From Oidiodendron maius Zn (lineage: Eukaryota > Ascomycota > Leotiomycetes > Myxotrichaceae): 64,000 nt of DNA. The DNA is taken from assembly GCA_000827325.1 (NCBI GenBank), contig KN832889.1, forward strand, positions 248,001 through 312,000, given 5' to 3'. Shown piece by piece: positions 21,230 through 31,455 of this stretch; position 1 is the stretch's first letter, and each line of letters opens with the position of its first letter. A program made the translations under genes and the position numbers. The notes beneath the pieces were generated by a model. That model saw only the letters and a list, made by a program, of their open reading frames with translations. It searched no databases and was not told the origin of the DNA.

Positions 21230-22060
21230 TATGCCTATGCGACAATCCTCACTGGCTACAATTGAAGCGATTCCGACAAATACTTTATTGCAGCCCGCCT
21301 CTTAACCTAACTCGTCCATAACCTTCGAACCAAAGCTCAAAATAGCGCCAATTTATCATCTTGGTCACCAAATATGTGCCTGCGGCAAATAGAGACGTCT
21401 TACAACGTGGTGGCGCTGTGGTCTTTCTTGTTGACTCGATAATGTGAGAATGGATTTACCCAAAATGGGCTCGCTGGAATTATGTTATGGCAAAGTTGAA
21501 TTTGTGGACATTTGTAGACTGTGAAAAAAAATAGTCTTTACGGATACTGACACTGTTCTTCTCGACCGCTTGGGTGACATCTTCTTAGAACCTACCACAG
21601 CCCTCCAGCAGACCGATATCAGAACCTTTAGAGAACAATAATCTGCCGTCGCTACCCGAAACATACATGATTGCGGGAATACATGATCGATGGATAGAGC
21701 AAAATCTTCCACCGGAACCAGGAGAGAAAGGATTTTACGCCATAAACAATTATATGAATGCTAGATTTGTCGTCCTCTCACCATCACAGAAGATGTTCGA
21801 ATATTATCTCGCTCCTCGACACACGGAGCAAGATTGATTTGACGTACCAGAACAGAACCTTCTTAATTATGGCCATCGAACTGATGGCCGAATGCCGTGG
21901 AAGAGCCTTGGATCACATTGGAATGCAATAACCACACTGAACCAGCATTACGCGCCAGATGTGCGGTCACTGCATCACAAGTGCTGGCAAAAAGCAGAAA
22001 ACCAGACAGTGAAATGCTTATCTTGCAGGGACGGTAGAGAAGATGCGTGTATTTTATAAC
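21194..22060 (+). pseudogene. Glycosyltransferase family 8-like pseudogene
   Basis: Scattered frames on the plus strand read like a fungal GT8 (glycogenin-type) enzyme. KYAYATILTGYN is followed by SDSDKYFIAARLL, then KTIVFTDTDTVLLDRLGDIF (the DxD nucleotide-sugar motif lies in TDTDT). Next come FLEPTTALQQTD, NNYMNARFVVLSPSQKMFEY, PEQNLLNYGHRTDGRMPWKS and RSLHHKCW. The frame changes several times and stops replace expected Trp or Tyr codons, so no product is possible. The order of motifs matches the family, which makes the call safer than any single one. Confidence 0.6.
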
Positions 22061-22374
22061 TTGACTCATGTTAATTGAAACATTAAAGCAATTTTTAGTA
22101 TATCTGCAGTTGAATATATTGTACAGAGCGGCAGTGATAACATTCGTATTTCTGGTATATCCCTCAATGCGGACCCTTCCACACTTGCAGGGGTTATATA
22201 CAAGGTGTGTGCGCGCATTTCGGACGAGATTTCCGAACGACTCGGCGAGTCAATCCGGCGTGCATTAGTGTTCAGGAGGCGGCAGGATCTTCTGGAGCAC
22301 ATCTGCATCCGTAAATCGCCTCGGTGAGTTTTTATACCGCCCTGATGTATCTCTACGTATGAATCACCACAGTT

Positions 22375-23154
22375 ATGGCTTCGCTGACCGACTTCAAAGC
22401 CATCTCGTTTGACTGCTATGGCACGCTTATCGACTGGGAAGCTGGTATCATAGCCGCCGCTGCCCCAGTCCTCTCGCAGCTACCCTCTACACACCCCTAC
22501 AACAGCGACCGTTTCGCTTTCATGAAGCGCTTCAACGAGCACCAACGCACCCTCGAGATTGACACTCCAAACATGCCCTATAACGACGTCTTAGCTACTA
22601 GCTACATGCATGTCGCTGCCGAGGCAGGCATCAACGTGAGCTCCATCGAGGCCGCACGCTTCGGCCGTGGCGCTAGAGACTGGCCCGCCTTCTTAGACAC
22701 GGTGCACGGCCTACAGACCCTTAAGAAGCACTATAAGCTGATCATCATCTCAAACGTTGACGATGACAACATCGCAGGCACGCTCAAGGGTCCATTAGCG
22801 GGTGTTGAGTTTGATGCCGTGTTGACGGCGCAGCAGATTGGCTCTTATAAGCCTGATCATCGCAACTTTGCCCACCTATTTGGCGTCATTAAGGAGCGTT
22901 TTGGTCTCAGTACGCGCGATTTGCTTCATACAGCAAAAAGCCTGCCTGTAGACCACGTGCCTGCGAAAGAGCTGGGTTTGACGAGTGCATGGATTGCGAG
23001 GGGCCAGGATGGGCTCAGTGCCATGGGTGGAGATATAAGGGAACTGAAGGATAAAGTTGCGTTCAAATGGCGGTATCCGAGTATTGGGGTAATGGCGGAA
23101 GATGTAGAGAGGGCATTTTACAGCAAAGCACAAGGGGACACTTATACCGTTTAA
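22375..23154 (+). CDS. HAD-family haloacid dehalogenase-like hydrolase (type II)
   Basis: Intact 259-residue single-exon protein. Motif I is FDCYGTLIDWEAG, with the nucleophile Asp13. Motif II is in KLIIISNVDDDNI, the motif III Lys is in GSYKPDHRNF, and motif IV lies around HTAKSLPVDHVPAKELGL. This layout is that of (S)-2-haloacid dehalogenases, which replace the halogen of 2-haloacids with hydroxyl through an Asp ester. Fungal members often have unknown natural substrates. Cytosolic; no signal peptide. Confidence 0.88.
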   Translation: MASLTDFKAISFDCYGTLIDWEAGIIAAAAPVLSQLPSTHPYNSDRFAFMKRFNEHQRTLEIDTPNMPYNDVLATSYMHVAAEAGINVSSIEAARFGRGARDWPAFLDTVHGLQTLKKHYKLIIISNVDDDNIAGTLKGPLAGVEFDAVLTAQQIGSYKPDHRNFAHLFGVIKERFGLSTRDLLHTAKSLPVDHVPAKELGLTSAWIARGQDGLSAMGGDIRELKDKVAFKWRYPSIGVMAEDVERAFYSKAQGDTYTV

Positions 23155-23600
23155 AAGTAGAATGTTTGGCAAGAGGATGTTCGGTCTGAAAGTTTTTTCC
23201 TACGGCTGCCTAGATTTTACTCGTAAAGGATCAAATTTCAGACTGACACTCTTTCAGTACTTATGATCAGCCAGTGAAGGATGCCGTTACTAAAACGACC
23301 GATGTCTATCTGAAAATGTGTTAACAGCACATCTCGCATAATTGTTGTTAGTATAATGATATGAGCTCAATGTTGATGCATTTAAAGGATTTGATATAGA
23401 AGGCAATTATAATTTTAGTCGTCTGAAAATCTCCATGGCCGTATGGGACATAACACTCAATCCACCCACAGATCTCCTCCTACTTGGATTCTAGCGGCAT
23501 AGCTTCCAGGGGGGGGGGGGGGGACCTCATTGTACAGGAGGCTACAGAAGTCAGTAACTATCACTACAGAGAGACAACCATATCACGGGGCGGGGCCAGT
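23155..23600. other. Intergenic spacer with G homopolymer
   Basis: No gene seen. A run of fifteen G residues lies at 23509-23523. Confidence 0.5.
23509..23523. repeat. Poly-G run (15 nt)
   Basis: Fifteen consecutive G bases between CTTCCA and ACCTCA. Its length may be uncertain in the assembly. Confidence 0.9.
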
Positions 23601-23602
23601 TA

Positions 23603-23875
23603 CGTGGTCAGAAAATCCGTATAGTCCTCGCCCGACACCTGGCTTGCAAAATATTGTGCTGCCAGGTTGTACTTGTTGCCATTAGCACCTTTTGATGACA
23701 TATCTGTGGCCTGCTCGTTCAACAACTTCAAGGCATATGACTTATCGACACGAGTTCAGCGGTTGATACGCTATGCTTTACCCACTTCCACATCTAGCTA
23801 CGGGTAACCTCAGCTGTAGCCGCATCCTCCATCAGGTGGTTGATGGCAACGAAACGCGGTGGGAATCATTTCAGG
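23603..23875 (-). pseudogene. Malate synthase C-terminal fragment
   Basis: Minus-strand reading gives INHLMEDAATAEVTRS, then [48 protein letters not shown] and [11 protein letters not shown] before a stop. This matches, in order, the C-terminal part of fungal glyoxylate-cycle malate synthase. A stop replaces the residue after VTRS, and at least one frame change is needed in the middle. The rest of the roughly 540-residue enzyme is absent. It is an isolated genomic scrap; the functional gene must lie elsewhere. Confidence 0.7.
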
Positions 23876-23978
23876 TGAATATAAGGCGTCAGGGCAGGGA
23901 CAGGGTATAAGAATTGTATCGAACACAGAGATAGCTTTGAATTCTCTATTTAATTGCCTGGTTTATCTAGCTATAATT

Positions 23979-25033
23979 CTAGTCGAGATGTTTCAAATCT
24001 TTCTTCTCAAAGTCGTGTAACTTAGCAAGAGTGTTCGTTATTTCAGCCATGGCGATTTGATGTAAAGGTTGATATGGTTTTCTCGGAGACAGTTTTTCTA
24101 GAGCGTCTTCAATGCCAGCCTCCTTTGCTGTTGTAATGGCAGCTGCATATTTTGTTGCTGCAATTCCAGACTTAATAGCTGTCTCCGCCAGTGCAGCTTG
24201 GCGATGTAACCTTAGAGCTTGCTCATGCTTCCCTGCACGATACAAGTGATATATTCTTACGATTGTCTTTGGCGCTACATTGGCAAACGCCGCGATACAA
24301 CCTGCCGCGCCAGAGGCCAGAGCCCCAATGATAAAATCCGACTGGCCGCCAAAAGCAACAAACTCCTCTTTAGACAGTCGGGCAGTCAAACGCACGATCT
24401 TAGCCACGCTCCCACATGTCAACTTTACCCCCACAATCTTCTGGGGATACTTTAACGCCAGCTGTGTGATAAGATCTGAGTCGAGATCGATGCCATTACA
24501 TACCCCGGGGAAGTTGTAAATCACAATCGGCAAAGGCGATGCTTCTGCCACGGCGCTAAAGAAATCGATAATCACGGCTCGTGTTGTGGCAGTGCTAAAA
24601 TAAGCAGGCGGCAGCACGAGCACGTAGTCAGCGCCAGCAGCTTGTGCATCTTTGATGTTGCGCAAGACTTGAGCGGTGGAATGCTGACCGACGCCTGCCA
24701 TGAGTGGGAAGGAGCCAATCGCTGAACGAGCGGTCTTGATCAGGGTAATACGCTCCTCCCGCGTGAGGAGGAAGGCTTCGGCATTACTACCGAGCACGAT
24801 CTGTATATACAAGGAGGGCGGTTAGCAATGGTAGGTCGTTCTGTTTCGACTACAGCTTGAGATAAGCAAACCTAGGAAGGGAGCGTTACCAGACCCGCAA
24901 GGCCAGTAGTGGAGAGATAATGAAAATATTTCTTCTGACTATCAAGGTCTATTTCGTCACTTGTGCGGTCAAAGAAGGTGATGGCTGGGCACCAGACTCC
25001 GGATGGAGGAACAGAAGGTGTGAAGGACGTCAT
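23979..25033 (-). CDS. DapA-family class I aldolase (GaaC/LGA1-like)
   Basis: Two exons (25033-24890 and 24800-23979) with an 89-bp intron give 321 residues. Exon 1 is MTSFTPSVPPSGVWCPAITF to TTGLAGL; exon 2 opens IVLGSNAEAFLLTREERITL. The TIM-barrel aldolase has the Schiff-base Lys in IVGVKLTCGSV and the catalytic Tyr in IVIYNFPGVCNG. Overall character is closest to the fungal L-threo-3-deoxy-hexulosonate aldolases of D-galacturonate (pectin) breakdown, which yield pyruvate and L-glyceraldehyde. That specificity is inferred from resemblance; other DapA-family activities are possible. An alternative ATG lies eleven codons upstream. Intact. Confidence 0.87.
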
Positions 25034-25570
25034 CTTTGCCTTTATTAGCGGAGAAAATTGAGACAAACTGTTGTCAGATATATTTGTTTCAAAGTTTAGA
25101 GAAACCTAAGCAAAGCCGTGTCCTGTTGCATTCGTTTTGTTGTTTACCACGTCGTGGCATAGACTGTGTGATCTTCCACCGGAAACAGATTTAATCCCAC
25201 CCTCAGATTTAGCCGCTCCAATTTCCCGGCATGGCATCCCGAGGTTCGTGGCGGGTGACGGTTCCGAAGCGAACATACATTACGCTTGCGTTGGAGGGTT
25301 GGTTAGATGGTGAGAGAGGGACAGGCCTGGACCAGCGCATGATAATCATCGGTTCCTTTGGGAAGTTAAGTGGGCCGACGATTAGATGCCGCAGATGTTG
25401 TTACAATGAGCGTACACTCGGATGAACTTTCAGCACCACTGCCCACTCTTTGCCTTATGAAGACTCGGTCGCAGGTGGCCCTTCAAAAAGATAAGATTTT
25501 GGCGTTCAAAATTATATAAACTCATTTCCTGGCACTCAAGACTTTATAAAAACTTCTTTAAGAAGTGGAG
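25034..25570. other. Intergenic spacer
   Basis: Promoter side of the aldolase gene and 3' flank of the permease fossil. No further gene seen. Confidence 0.4.
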
Positions 25571-25576
25571 AGTTCT

Positions 25577-26150
25577 TAGGGGAAGACCTTAAACACAGTC
25601 ATCCAGAATTCTAGTTCTCCAAAGAAAGAGATGCCAACTAAATTGACCAAGACGATTACAACCAAGAAAACAGCGATGAAAACTCCCGGGTTCACTTTAG
25701 TTCGAGGTGCCCAGTATTGCAGCACCAAGGCGGCTGCTGTCAGTTGGTTTGGTGTAAGGATAAGATATTTGAACCAGTACCTATGAGATTGTAAATTTTA
25801 ACCTCCATCCTAGCATCAATGAAACTTATACGTACGTGTATCCCCATAGCAAATCTCAGAGCAGGGTCGACGAAACGGTTGGCATAACCCGTAAACCCAG
25901 ACGGTAGAAGCAGCCAAGCCTCTATCTCTCCTATAGCGCATAGGACAATGAAAACAACGAAACCAATAATTGAATATGCGATGAAGATTGCAACAGGTCC
26001 AGATTCTGCTAGTGCCTCACCAGTACCGATGAGGAGTCTAGTCCCAATGGATCCTGGAATGGCAATCATGGCCAAATAGCGGCCCTTGAAACCTTGCTTG
26101 ATGCCACCGTGAACTATTATCTCTTCAACACTCCCAACACGAATCCCGCT
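25577..26150 (-). pseudogene. Amino-acid permease fragment
   Basis: Minus-strand reading gives GGIKQGFKGRYLAMIAIPGS, IGTRLLIGTGEALAESGP, FVVFIVLCAIGEIEAWLLLP and SGFTGYANRFVDPALRFAMG. A GTACGT...TAG intron follows, then YWFKYLILTPNQLTAAALVL, RTKVNPGVF and FFGELEFWMTVFKVFP before a stop. This is the first third of a fungal AAT/APC permease (helices 1 to about 5). The N-terminal tail is cut by a stop and the remaining seven helices are missing. Expected IGTGLFxGSG is altered to IGTRLLIGTG. Non-functional. Confidence 0.72.
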
Positions 26151-26820
26151 TTAATTCGTAGCCACAGTTGACAAGACTGTCCTTTTCTCCACGTCATCCG
26201 TTATATTCTGCGGGAGCTTGCTCCCTATTGGCATCAAGGGGGCCATCGGGATATGTTCGATCTTTGTAGACTACGAATTGACTTTCGTATAAATTATGAA
26301 GACAGGTCTGAGTAAAGAGAAAGAAGGGGATTCGCGTTAATGAAGGGGAGAGAGTTAATGAAGGCACTATTATTTAAGGGGGCACAGGCTAATGAGGGAA
26401 AGGCTTAGAGATAAAGTTATTATGCTATCAAATGTTGATATTCACACTGCAGCATATTACTTTCTGCAGCATGTCTTTTGGTCGATGATAAGAAACGTCC
26501 CCCTAAATCTTACCTTCATCCTGGACTCGCTGCCATAACAATCATTATTCATAAGATAAGTTGTTTAGACGCATGGCATTGATAGAGGTTGGAAACGCCA
26601 CTAGTAAAGCCTTGGGGTAAAACAGACGACTAGCTAGGAGGTATACAGTAGGACGTTAGTGTGTTAAAGGAGTCTTGCCAGTAGGTTCCTGGAAGCTTAA
26701 AGTAACGAAGTATATTTTATCCAGAAAATTAGAAGAAGACTAGACGCTGCCCCTCTCTAAAAAGGGGGCCTGCCCCTTTATATACATAATAACTCACTAA
26801 TAGAGTCTTTGATTCGAGCC
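26151..26820. other. AT-rich non-coding stretch
   Basis: No gene seen. GTTAATGAAGG occurs twice within 30 bases near 26335-26365. The segment flanks a transposase fossil. Confidence 0.35.
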
Positions 26821-27015
26821 ACGTGCAGCCCAGTCAACTATCCATGGCCCTCCGTTTAGTCACCTGACGCGTCCTTAGAGTGTTGATTTAGGGACATCGT
26901 GCTTCTTAACAGCAGTGCGCAAGCTCGATATACGGCCCTATTTATAGGCCTGTACTGCTAAGGCAATTCAGTCCTCTTTTAAGCCAATTAAAGGCTGTTG
27001 GGTAGAGTCATATTG
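26821..27015 (-). pseudogene. Transposase N-terminal helix-turn-helix fossil (pogo/Fot1 type)
   Basis: Minus-strand reading gives PLIGLKED, then IALAVQAYK, GRISSLRTAVKKHDVPKSTL and GRV, with stops between the pieces. This is the Psq/CENP-B-type helix-turn-helix found at the start of fungal pogo and Fot1 transposases. No DDE/DDD part or terminal repeats were found nearby. The stop after QAYK sits where Gln is common, as C-to-T mutation at CAG would produce. Confidence 0.55.
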
Positions 27016-27549
27016 GGTTGAATTAGTGGTGTTGATAGTGGAGTGCACAGCTCGCATATATGCGCAGCTTGGTTATGAAATACGTAGACTATGTGAGGTA
27101 GTTGACTTAGCCCCGTAAATTCTCCTGTATTAGTGGTAGATACCTCGGTGGATATTGATCCGACCACTAAACTTTTAGTTTGAATATATCCGCCAGAACC
27201 CCACCTAGGAAAGGAAATGCTCCATCCGCCCTAAAAGACCCCACTTCGTATTCGTATGCTAGTCCTAATCCCGAACCAGCTACCTGTTACCGAGGCATAT
27301 GCAGTTAATCGAGCTCTTATAAGGTCCGAGCCGATGCATTTCCTCACGTTATTTCCCTTAAGTTAGCCCCTCCCATTTCCAGTACGGCCATATAATGACC
27401 TGGCAGACATATATAGTAGCGTGGCGTTCGCATGGTTCGAATATTGAACAACTTGTTTAATACTTACGGAATTGGACCCGTTGACAACAAGTCTCTAATA
27501 CTCTACTGGTATCGTCACCTTACGCACCAGTTAACACCTTGTCTACACT
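27016..27549. other. Intergenic, upstream of the SDR gene
   Basis: Non-coding; presumed promoter of the SDR gene in its distal part. Confidence 0.35.
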
Positions 27550-28347
27550 ATGGAACCAGGTTCTCTGCATGGAATCACAGCGCTCGTTACAGGCGGGGCA
27601 AGCGGACTGGGACACGCTATTGCGGTCAAGTTTCTTGAGGAAGGGGGTAACGTTGTTATCTGTGATGTGAACAATGACCGATTACAACACTTGGAAGAGG
27701 AGTGGAACAAGGATGCTAAATACACGGGGCGATCCCTCCTACTTCAGACCGACGTGACGGATGAGTCCTCTGTTAATAAGCTGATGGCCGAAATTGTTGC
27801 AAGATTTGGTCGGCTGGATATACTCGTCAATAATGCAGGCATAATGGACAAATTTGACCCGGTTGGCAGCTGTGATAAAACTGTATGGGACCGGGTTTTG
27901 GCTGTTAACCTTACTGGTCCGTTCATCACATCTAAAGCTGCCGTCAACCAGATGGAAGCTCAGGAGCCGGCTGGCGGCATCATCATTAACATCGGGTCCA
28001 ATTCCAGCTACCAGGGCCTCTTTGCTGGCGCTGCCTATACCGTAAGCAAGCACGGTATAATGGGACTGACCAAGAACACGGCTGGCTTCTATGGGCCCAA
28101 GGGGATCTACTCCATGGCGCTGCTGCTAGGTGGTATGGAGACAAATATCTCCGACGCGTTCGCTGCAGGTTTTAACCAGGAAGCAATGAAGCGGACTTTT
28201 GCGGCACATCCAGGATTTGTTATGGGGGAGACTAGTATCGGTGTCGATCATGTTGCAAACTACTGCGCTTTTCTTGCAAACCGTGACATGGCAGCAACCG
28301 CCAATGGCTCCTGTATTGTTCTAAATAAGAACTGGCCGGTCGCCTGA
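27550..28347 (+). CDS. Short-chain dehydrogenase/reductase
   Basis: Intact 265-residue single-exon classical SDR. The NAD(P)-binding TGGASGLG is at about residues 15-22, followed by VVICDVNNDRL; the Asp after the second strand favours NAD(H). Next are LLQTDVTDESSV, the structural LVNNAGIMD, catalytic Ser in INIGSNSSYQG, and Tyr-x3-Lys in AAYTVSKHGIMGLTKN. GGMETNIS matches the usual PGxxxT region with the Pro replaced. Substrate unknown. Confidence 0.88.
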   Translation: MEPGSLHGITALVTGGASGLGHAIAVKFLEEGGNVVICDVNNDRLQHLEEEWNKDAKYTGRSLLLQTDVTDESSVNKLMAEIVARFGRLDILVNNAGIMDKFDPVGSCDKTVWDRVLAVNLTGPFITSKAAVNQMEAQEPAGGIIINIGSNSSYQGLFAGAAYTVSKHGIMGLTKNTAGFYGPKGIYSMALLLGGMETNISDAFAAGFNQEAMKRTFAAHPGFVMGETSIGVDHVANYCAFLANRDMAATANGSCIVLNKNWPVA

Positions 28348-29163
28348 GTAGAGATAGAGATCTACTTACGCGGGAACATAGTATTAAGTAGGGCAAATAG
28401 CTAGCTTCACACATGAAATATTCCTTTCTCCAGGGCTTGAATAATAAGCTCTAATACTCGGAGATCACTGACTATAGCCATAGAATAACGTAGCCCCACT
28501 CCCATCATACCGGTTTGTCTAGTAAGGAACCCCAAGCTTGTTGTCTCTCACTATAACCTAGGGTCTTGGCTGCATCTATCGTAATGGTATAAGATCAGGC
28601 AAATGATTTACGGGCATGGCGCCGGCAAACCCAATGCCACATAACGCGACATTCGATTCGCCGTTAATAAGGCTCACGTAGTGGCTTTCTGAGGCTCCCT
28701 CCCGGCATGTGCAGGATGATCTGCTGAAAATCGTAGCGTGTCCTCGCCAATCACCCATCCAATTTGAGCGTCCCTGAGACGATCAATGATCAAGATGTTC
28801 CTACCGTATCTCTTTTAAGGCCAATACTATTTCTGATGCCTACAATCTCGTATCTGCTCGCTTCAGTGGGGGGGCTTCCCCTGCCTTGTGAGTGGCACCT
28901 GACCCGCCAACTCAACCAATCCCTGTTTGTCTGCATAACTTTTGTGCTCGGACAATAGGCCAGAATCCCTTCCGGAGTCGTCATCCAATTGCAACTTTAT
29001 GCGTCAATCAATTTGACTTCGCCCTCCATTCTTGAACAAATTGAATACACACGTGTTTAATTTTTGTTATCTCTCTCATCTCCATGCAATGGTTTACTCT
29101 ACAAAGTGTGTCTTGCTATAAAGTCTCACATGATTTTTCGTTGACAACAAGTGACGCTCCCCA
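28348..29163. other. Intergenic, upstream of the MFS gene
   Basis: No gene recognised. Short open frames here lack family similarity. Confidence 0.4.
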
Positions 29164-30928
29164 ATGGCAGGCTCCTCATCGGTTGAAGATGCAACCTACG
29201 CAGACCCTGAAAAGGAGTCAGTGGGCGATGCTCTCGAAAACACAGCCTCAACAACAGCACCTAAGTCAGGTAATGATGGGATAGCAAATACATATGGAGA
29301 AGCTGGGGAGGCAGATCCCAACATTGTGGATTGGGATGGACCAGATGACCCTCAAAATCCCATGAACTGGCCCGACTCGAGGAAGTGGCTCAATGTCGCA
29401 GTTCTTTCAATTCTGACAATCATCACGTAAGTATATCTAAAGCAACATTTCCAGAAAATTTACTAACTACTTAAACAGTCCATTGGTATTAGGAAAAGTC
29501 ATGTTCTCGCTCTTCGGCAACTAACCACCATCAATAGGGTTCCTCTATGTTTGCACCAGGCGTCCCCCAGATCCTCGTACAGTTCCACGAAAGTTCTTCC
29601 ACCACGGCTACTTTCCTCGTTTCTGTCTATATCCTCGGCTTCGCCTTCGGGCCGCTGCTTGTCGCTCCGCTCAGTGAGGTATATGGCCGTTCACGGCTCT
29701 ACTTTTTTGGCAACGTGTTTTTCACCATCTTCACTGTTGGTGCAGCTCTCAGTAACGGCATCGGCATGCTAATGGCTTTTCGACTCCTTATGGGCCTTGC
29801 AGGATCTGTTCCGATTACAATTGGTAGTGGCAGCGTCGCCGATGTTATGCCTGTCGAGAAGAGAGGTCGAGCTTTGTCGGCATGGGCATTGGGCCCTTTG
29901 CTTGGCCCATGTATTGGGCCTGTAGCAGGTGGGTACCTGACCCAAGCTTCGTCGTGGAGATGGGTATTCTGGCTTATTGCCATCCTGGTGAGTATGAAAA
30001 CTTTCGCTTCCATTACTAAAAGCACTAAACGCTATAATAGGGTGGCATCTTCATTCCCATCTCCTTCTTTTTCTTGAAGGAAACCTTTGCCCCCGTCTTA
30101 CTGGAGCAGAAGGCACGTCGCCTGCGCAAAGAGACAGGTAACTCAGATCTGCGGACCAAGTTTTCCGAGGGGAGGACTATAAAGGAGCAGTTTAGGCTTG
30201 CTATTGTCCGTCCGCTCAAGCTCTTGCTTCTTACCCCCATAGTTACCCTCACGGCGCTCTACGTCGCTATTGGCTACGGAATTCTCTACCTGCTAATTTC
30301 TACTTTCTCATTTGTCTACGCTGAACGCTATGGTTTCAGCGAGGGTAACATTGGTCTAACGTACCTCCCCGCAGGGCTTGGCATGATGCTTGGAGTTGTG
30401 GTTTTTGGCCAACTCACGGATAAGATGGTCAAGCGCAACCAAGCTAAATCTATCGCCCACAAACCTGAAGTTAGGCTAATGCCCGTACTCACAATCCCAA
30501 GCGGCGTAGTCCTCCCGGTAGGGCTATTCTTGTATGGTTGGACGACTCAGTACCACATACATTGGATCGTTCCTATGATTGGTGTGGTTATCCTCTCCTT
30601 TGGGCTTATGGGTATTATGGTAAGTATCCAATGACCTATGTAACTAGAAGATTGACTCTAGGGCTGATATAGGCTATAGTTCTGCTCCCAAAATTACCTT
30701 ATCGATAGTTATCTGCGTTATGCAGCATCAGTTACGGCCGCCCAGACAGTCTTACGATCTCTCTTAGGGGCGTTGCTCCCGCTCGCTGGTCTACGGATGT
30801 ATGACACTCTTGGTCTCGGGTGGGGCAATAGCCTTCTGGCTTTCATCGCATTAGCGCTTGTGCCAATTCCACTAGCATTCTTCACCTTTGGGGAGCGTCT
30901 GCGGATGAAATATAGTACTTCTCTTTAA
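29164..30928 (+). CDS. MFS multidrug-type (DHA1) transporter with 7-nt microexon
   Basis: Five exons (29164-29426, 29479-29485, 29538-29987, 30041-30619, 30680-30928) join to 515 residues. Exon 2 is only seven bases (TCCATTG) and supplies PL of [15 protein letters not shown], a conserved point at the end of helix 1. The N-terminus has the DHA1 motif [15 protein letters not shown]. Others are [20 protein letters not shown] (motif A region), [20 protein letters not shown] and the late [18 protein letters not shown]. About twelve membrane helices are expected. The last intron must use the second of two adjacent TAG acceptors (exon from 30680) to keep frame. It probably exports drugs or small metabolites across the plasma membrane by proton antiport. 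Confidence 0.9.
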
Positions 30929-31455
30929 TAGTTCAGAATCGGATTTGCGGCTCGCATTAAGCCATTACCAGTCGCCGAAGAATATGTACCAATAAGCGCA
31001 AAATATCTGACTCCTAAGCATGATCCTTTGTGACCCCACTCTGAGATCATCTAGAGCGTACATTTATTGTATAATCAGGCTACTCTTTGAAACGTTCAAC
31101 GCGTACAATATGTGAGGAGTTTCCTTCCGGCTACGGGGAATCTACTAGAATATCTCTACCGCCGTCGACAAGCCATAGCCCTGTCCTAGTCTCCTAGGCC
31201 TTGAAAAATCGCGCTTCAGAGCCTTGCACTACTTCGAAAGTCATGGAGGGAGAGACATGAAACTGGATGACCGACTCGGACTTCGCTTAAGTGTTGGAAA
31301 AGCGATCATGGATATGCACTCTAACCATAGGTAGGATAGCACTCTGATGCTGGCCCTCAGTCAACTGAATCTATTAAGAGAGCAAGTGTCGCATACTAGT
31401 TAAGAAACCCCCAAAGATTATATTAAGGAAGACAAAGCATACTATAGATAGGGAG
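30929..31455. other. Spacer between convergent genes
   Basis: The 3' flanks of the MFS and HET genes. Nothing else recognised. Confidence 0.4.

Noticed and set aside
27739-28053. Minus-strand frame opposite the SDR gene
   Set aside because: Antisense shadow of a well-supported SDR coding region.
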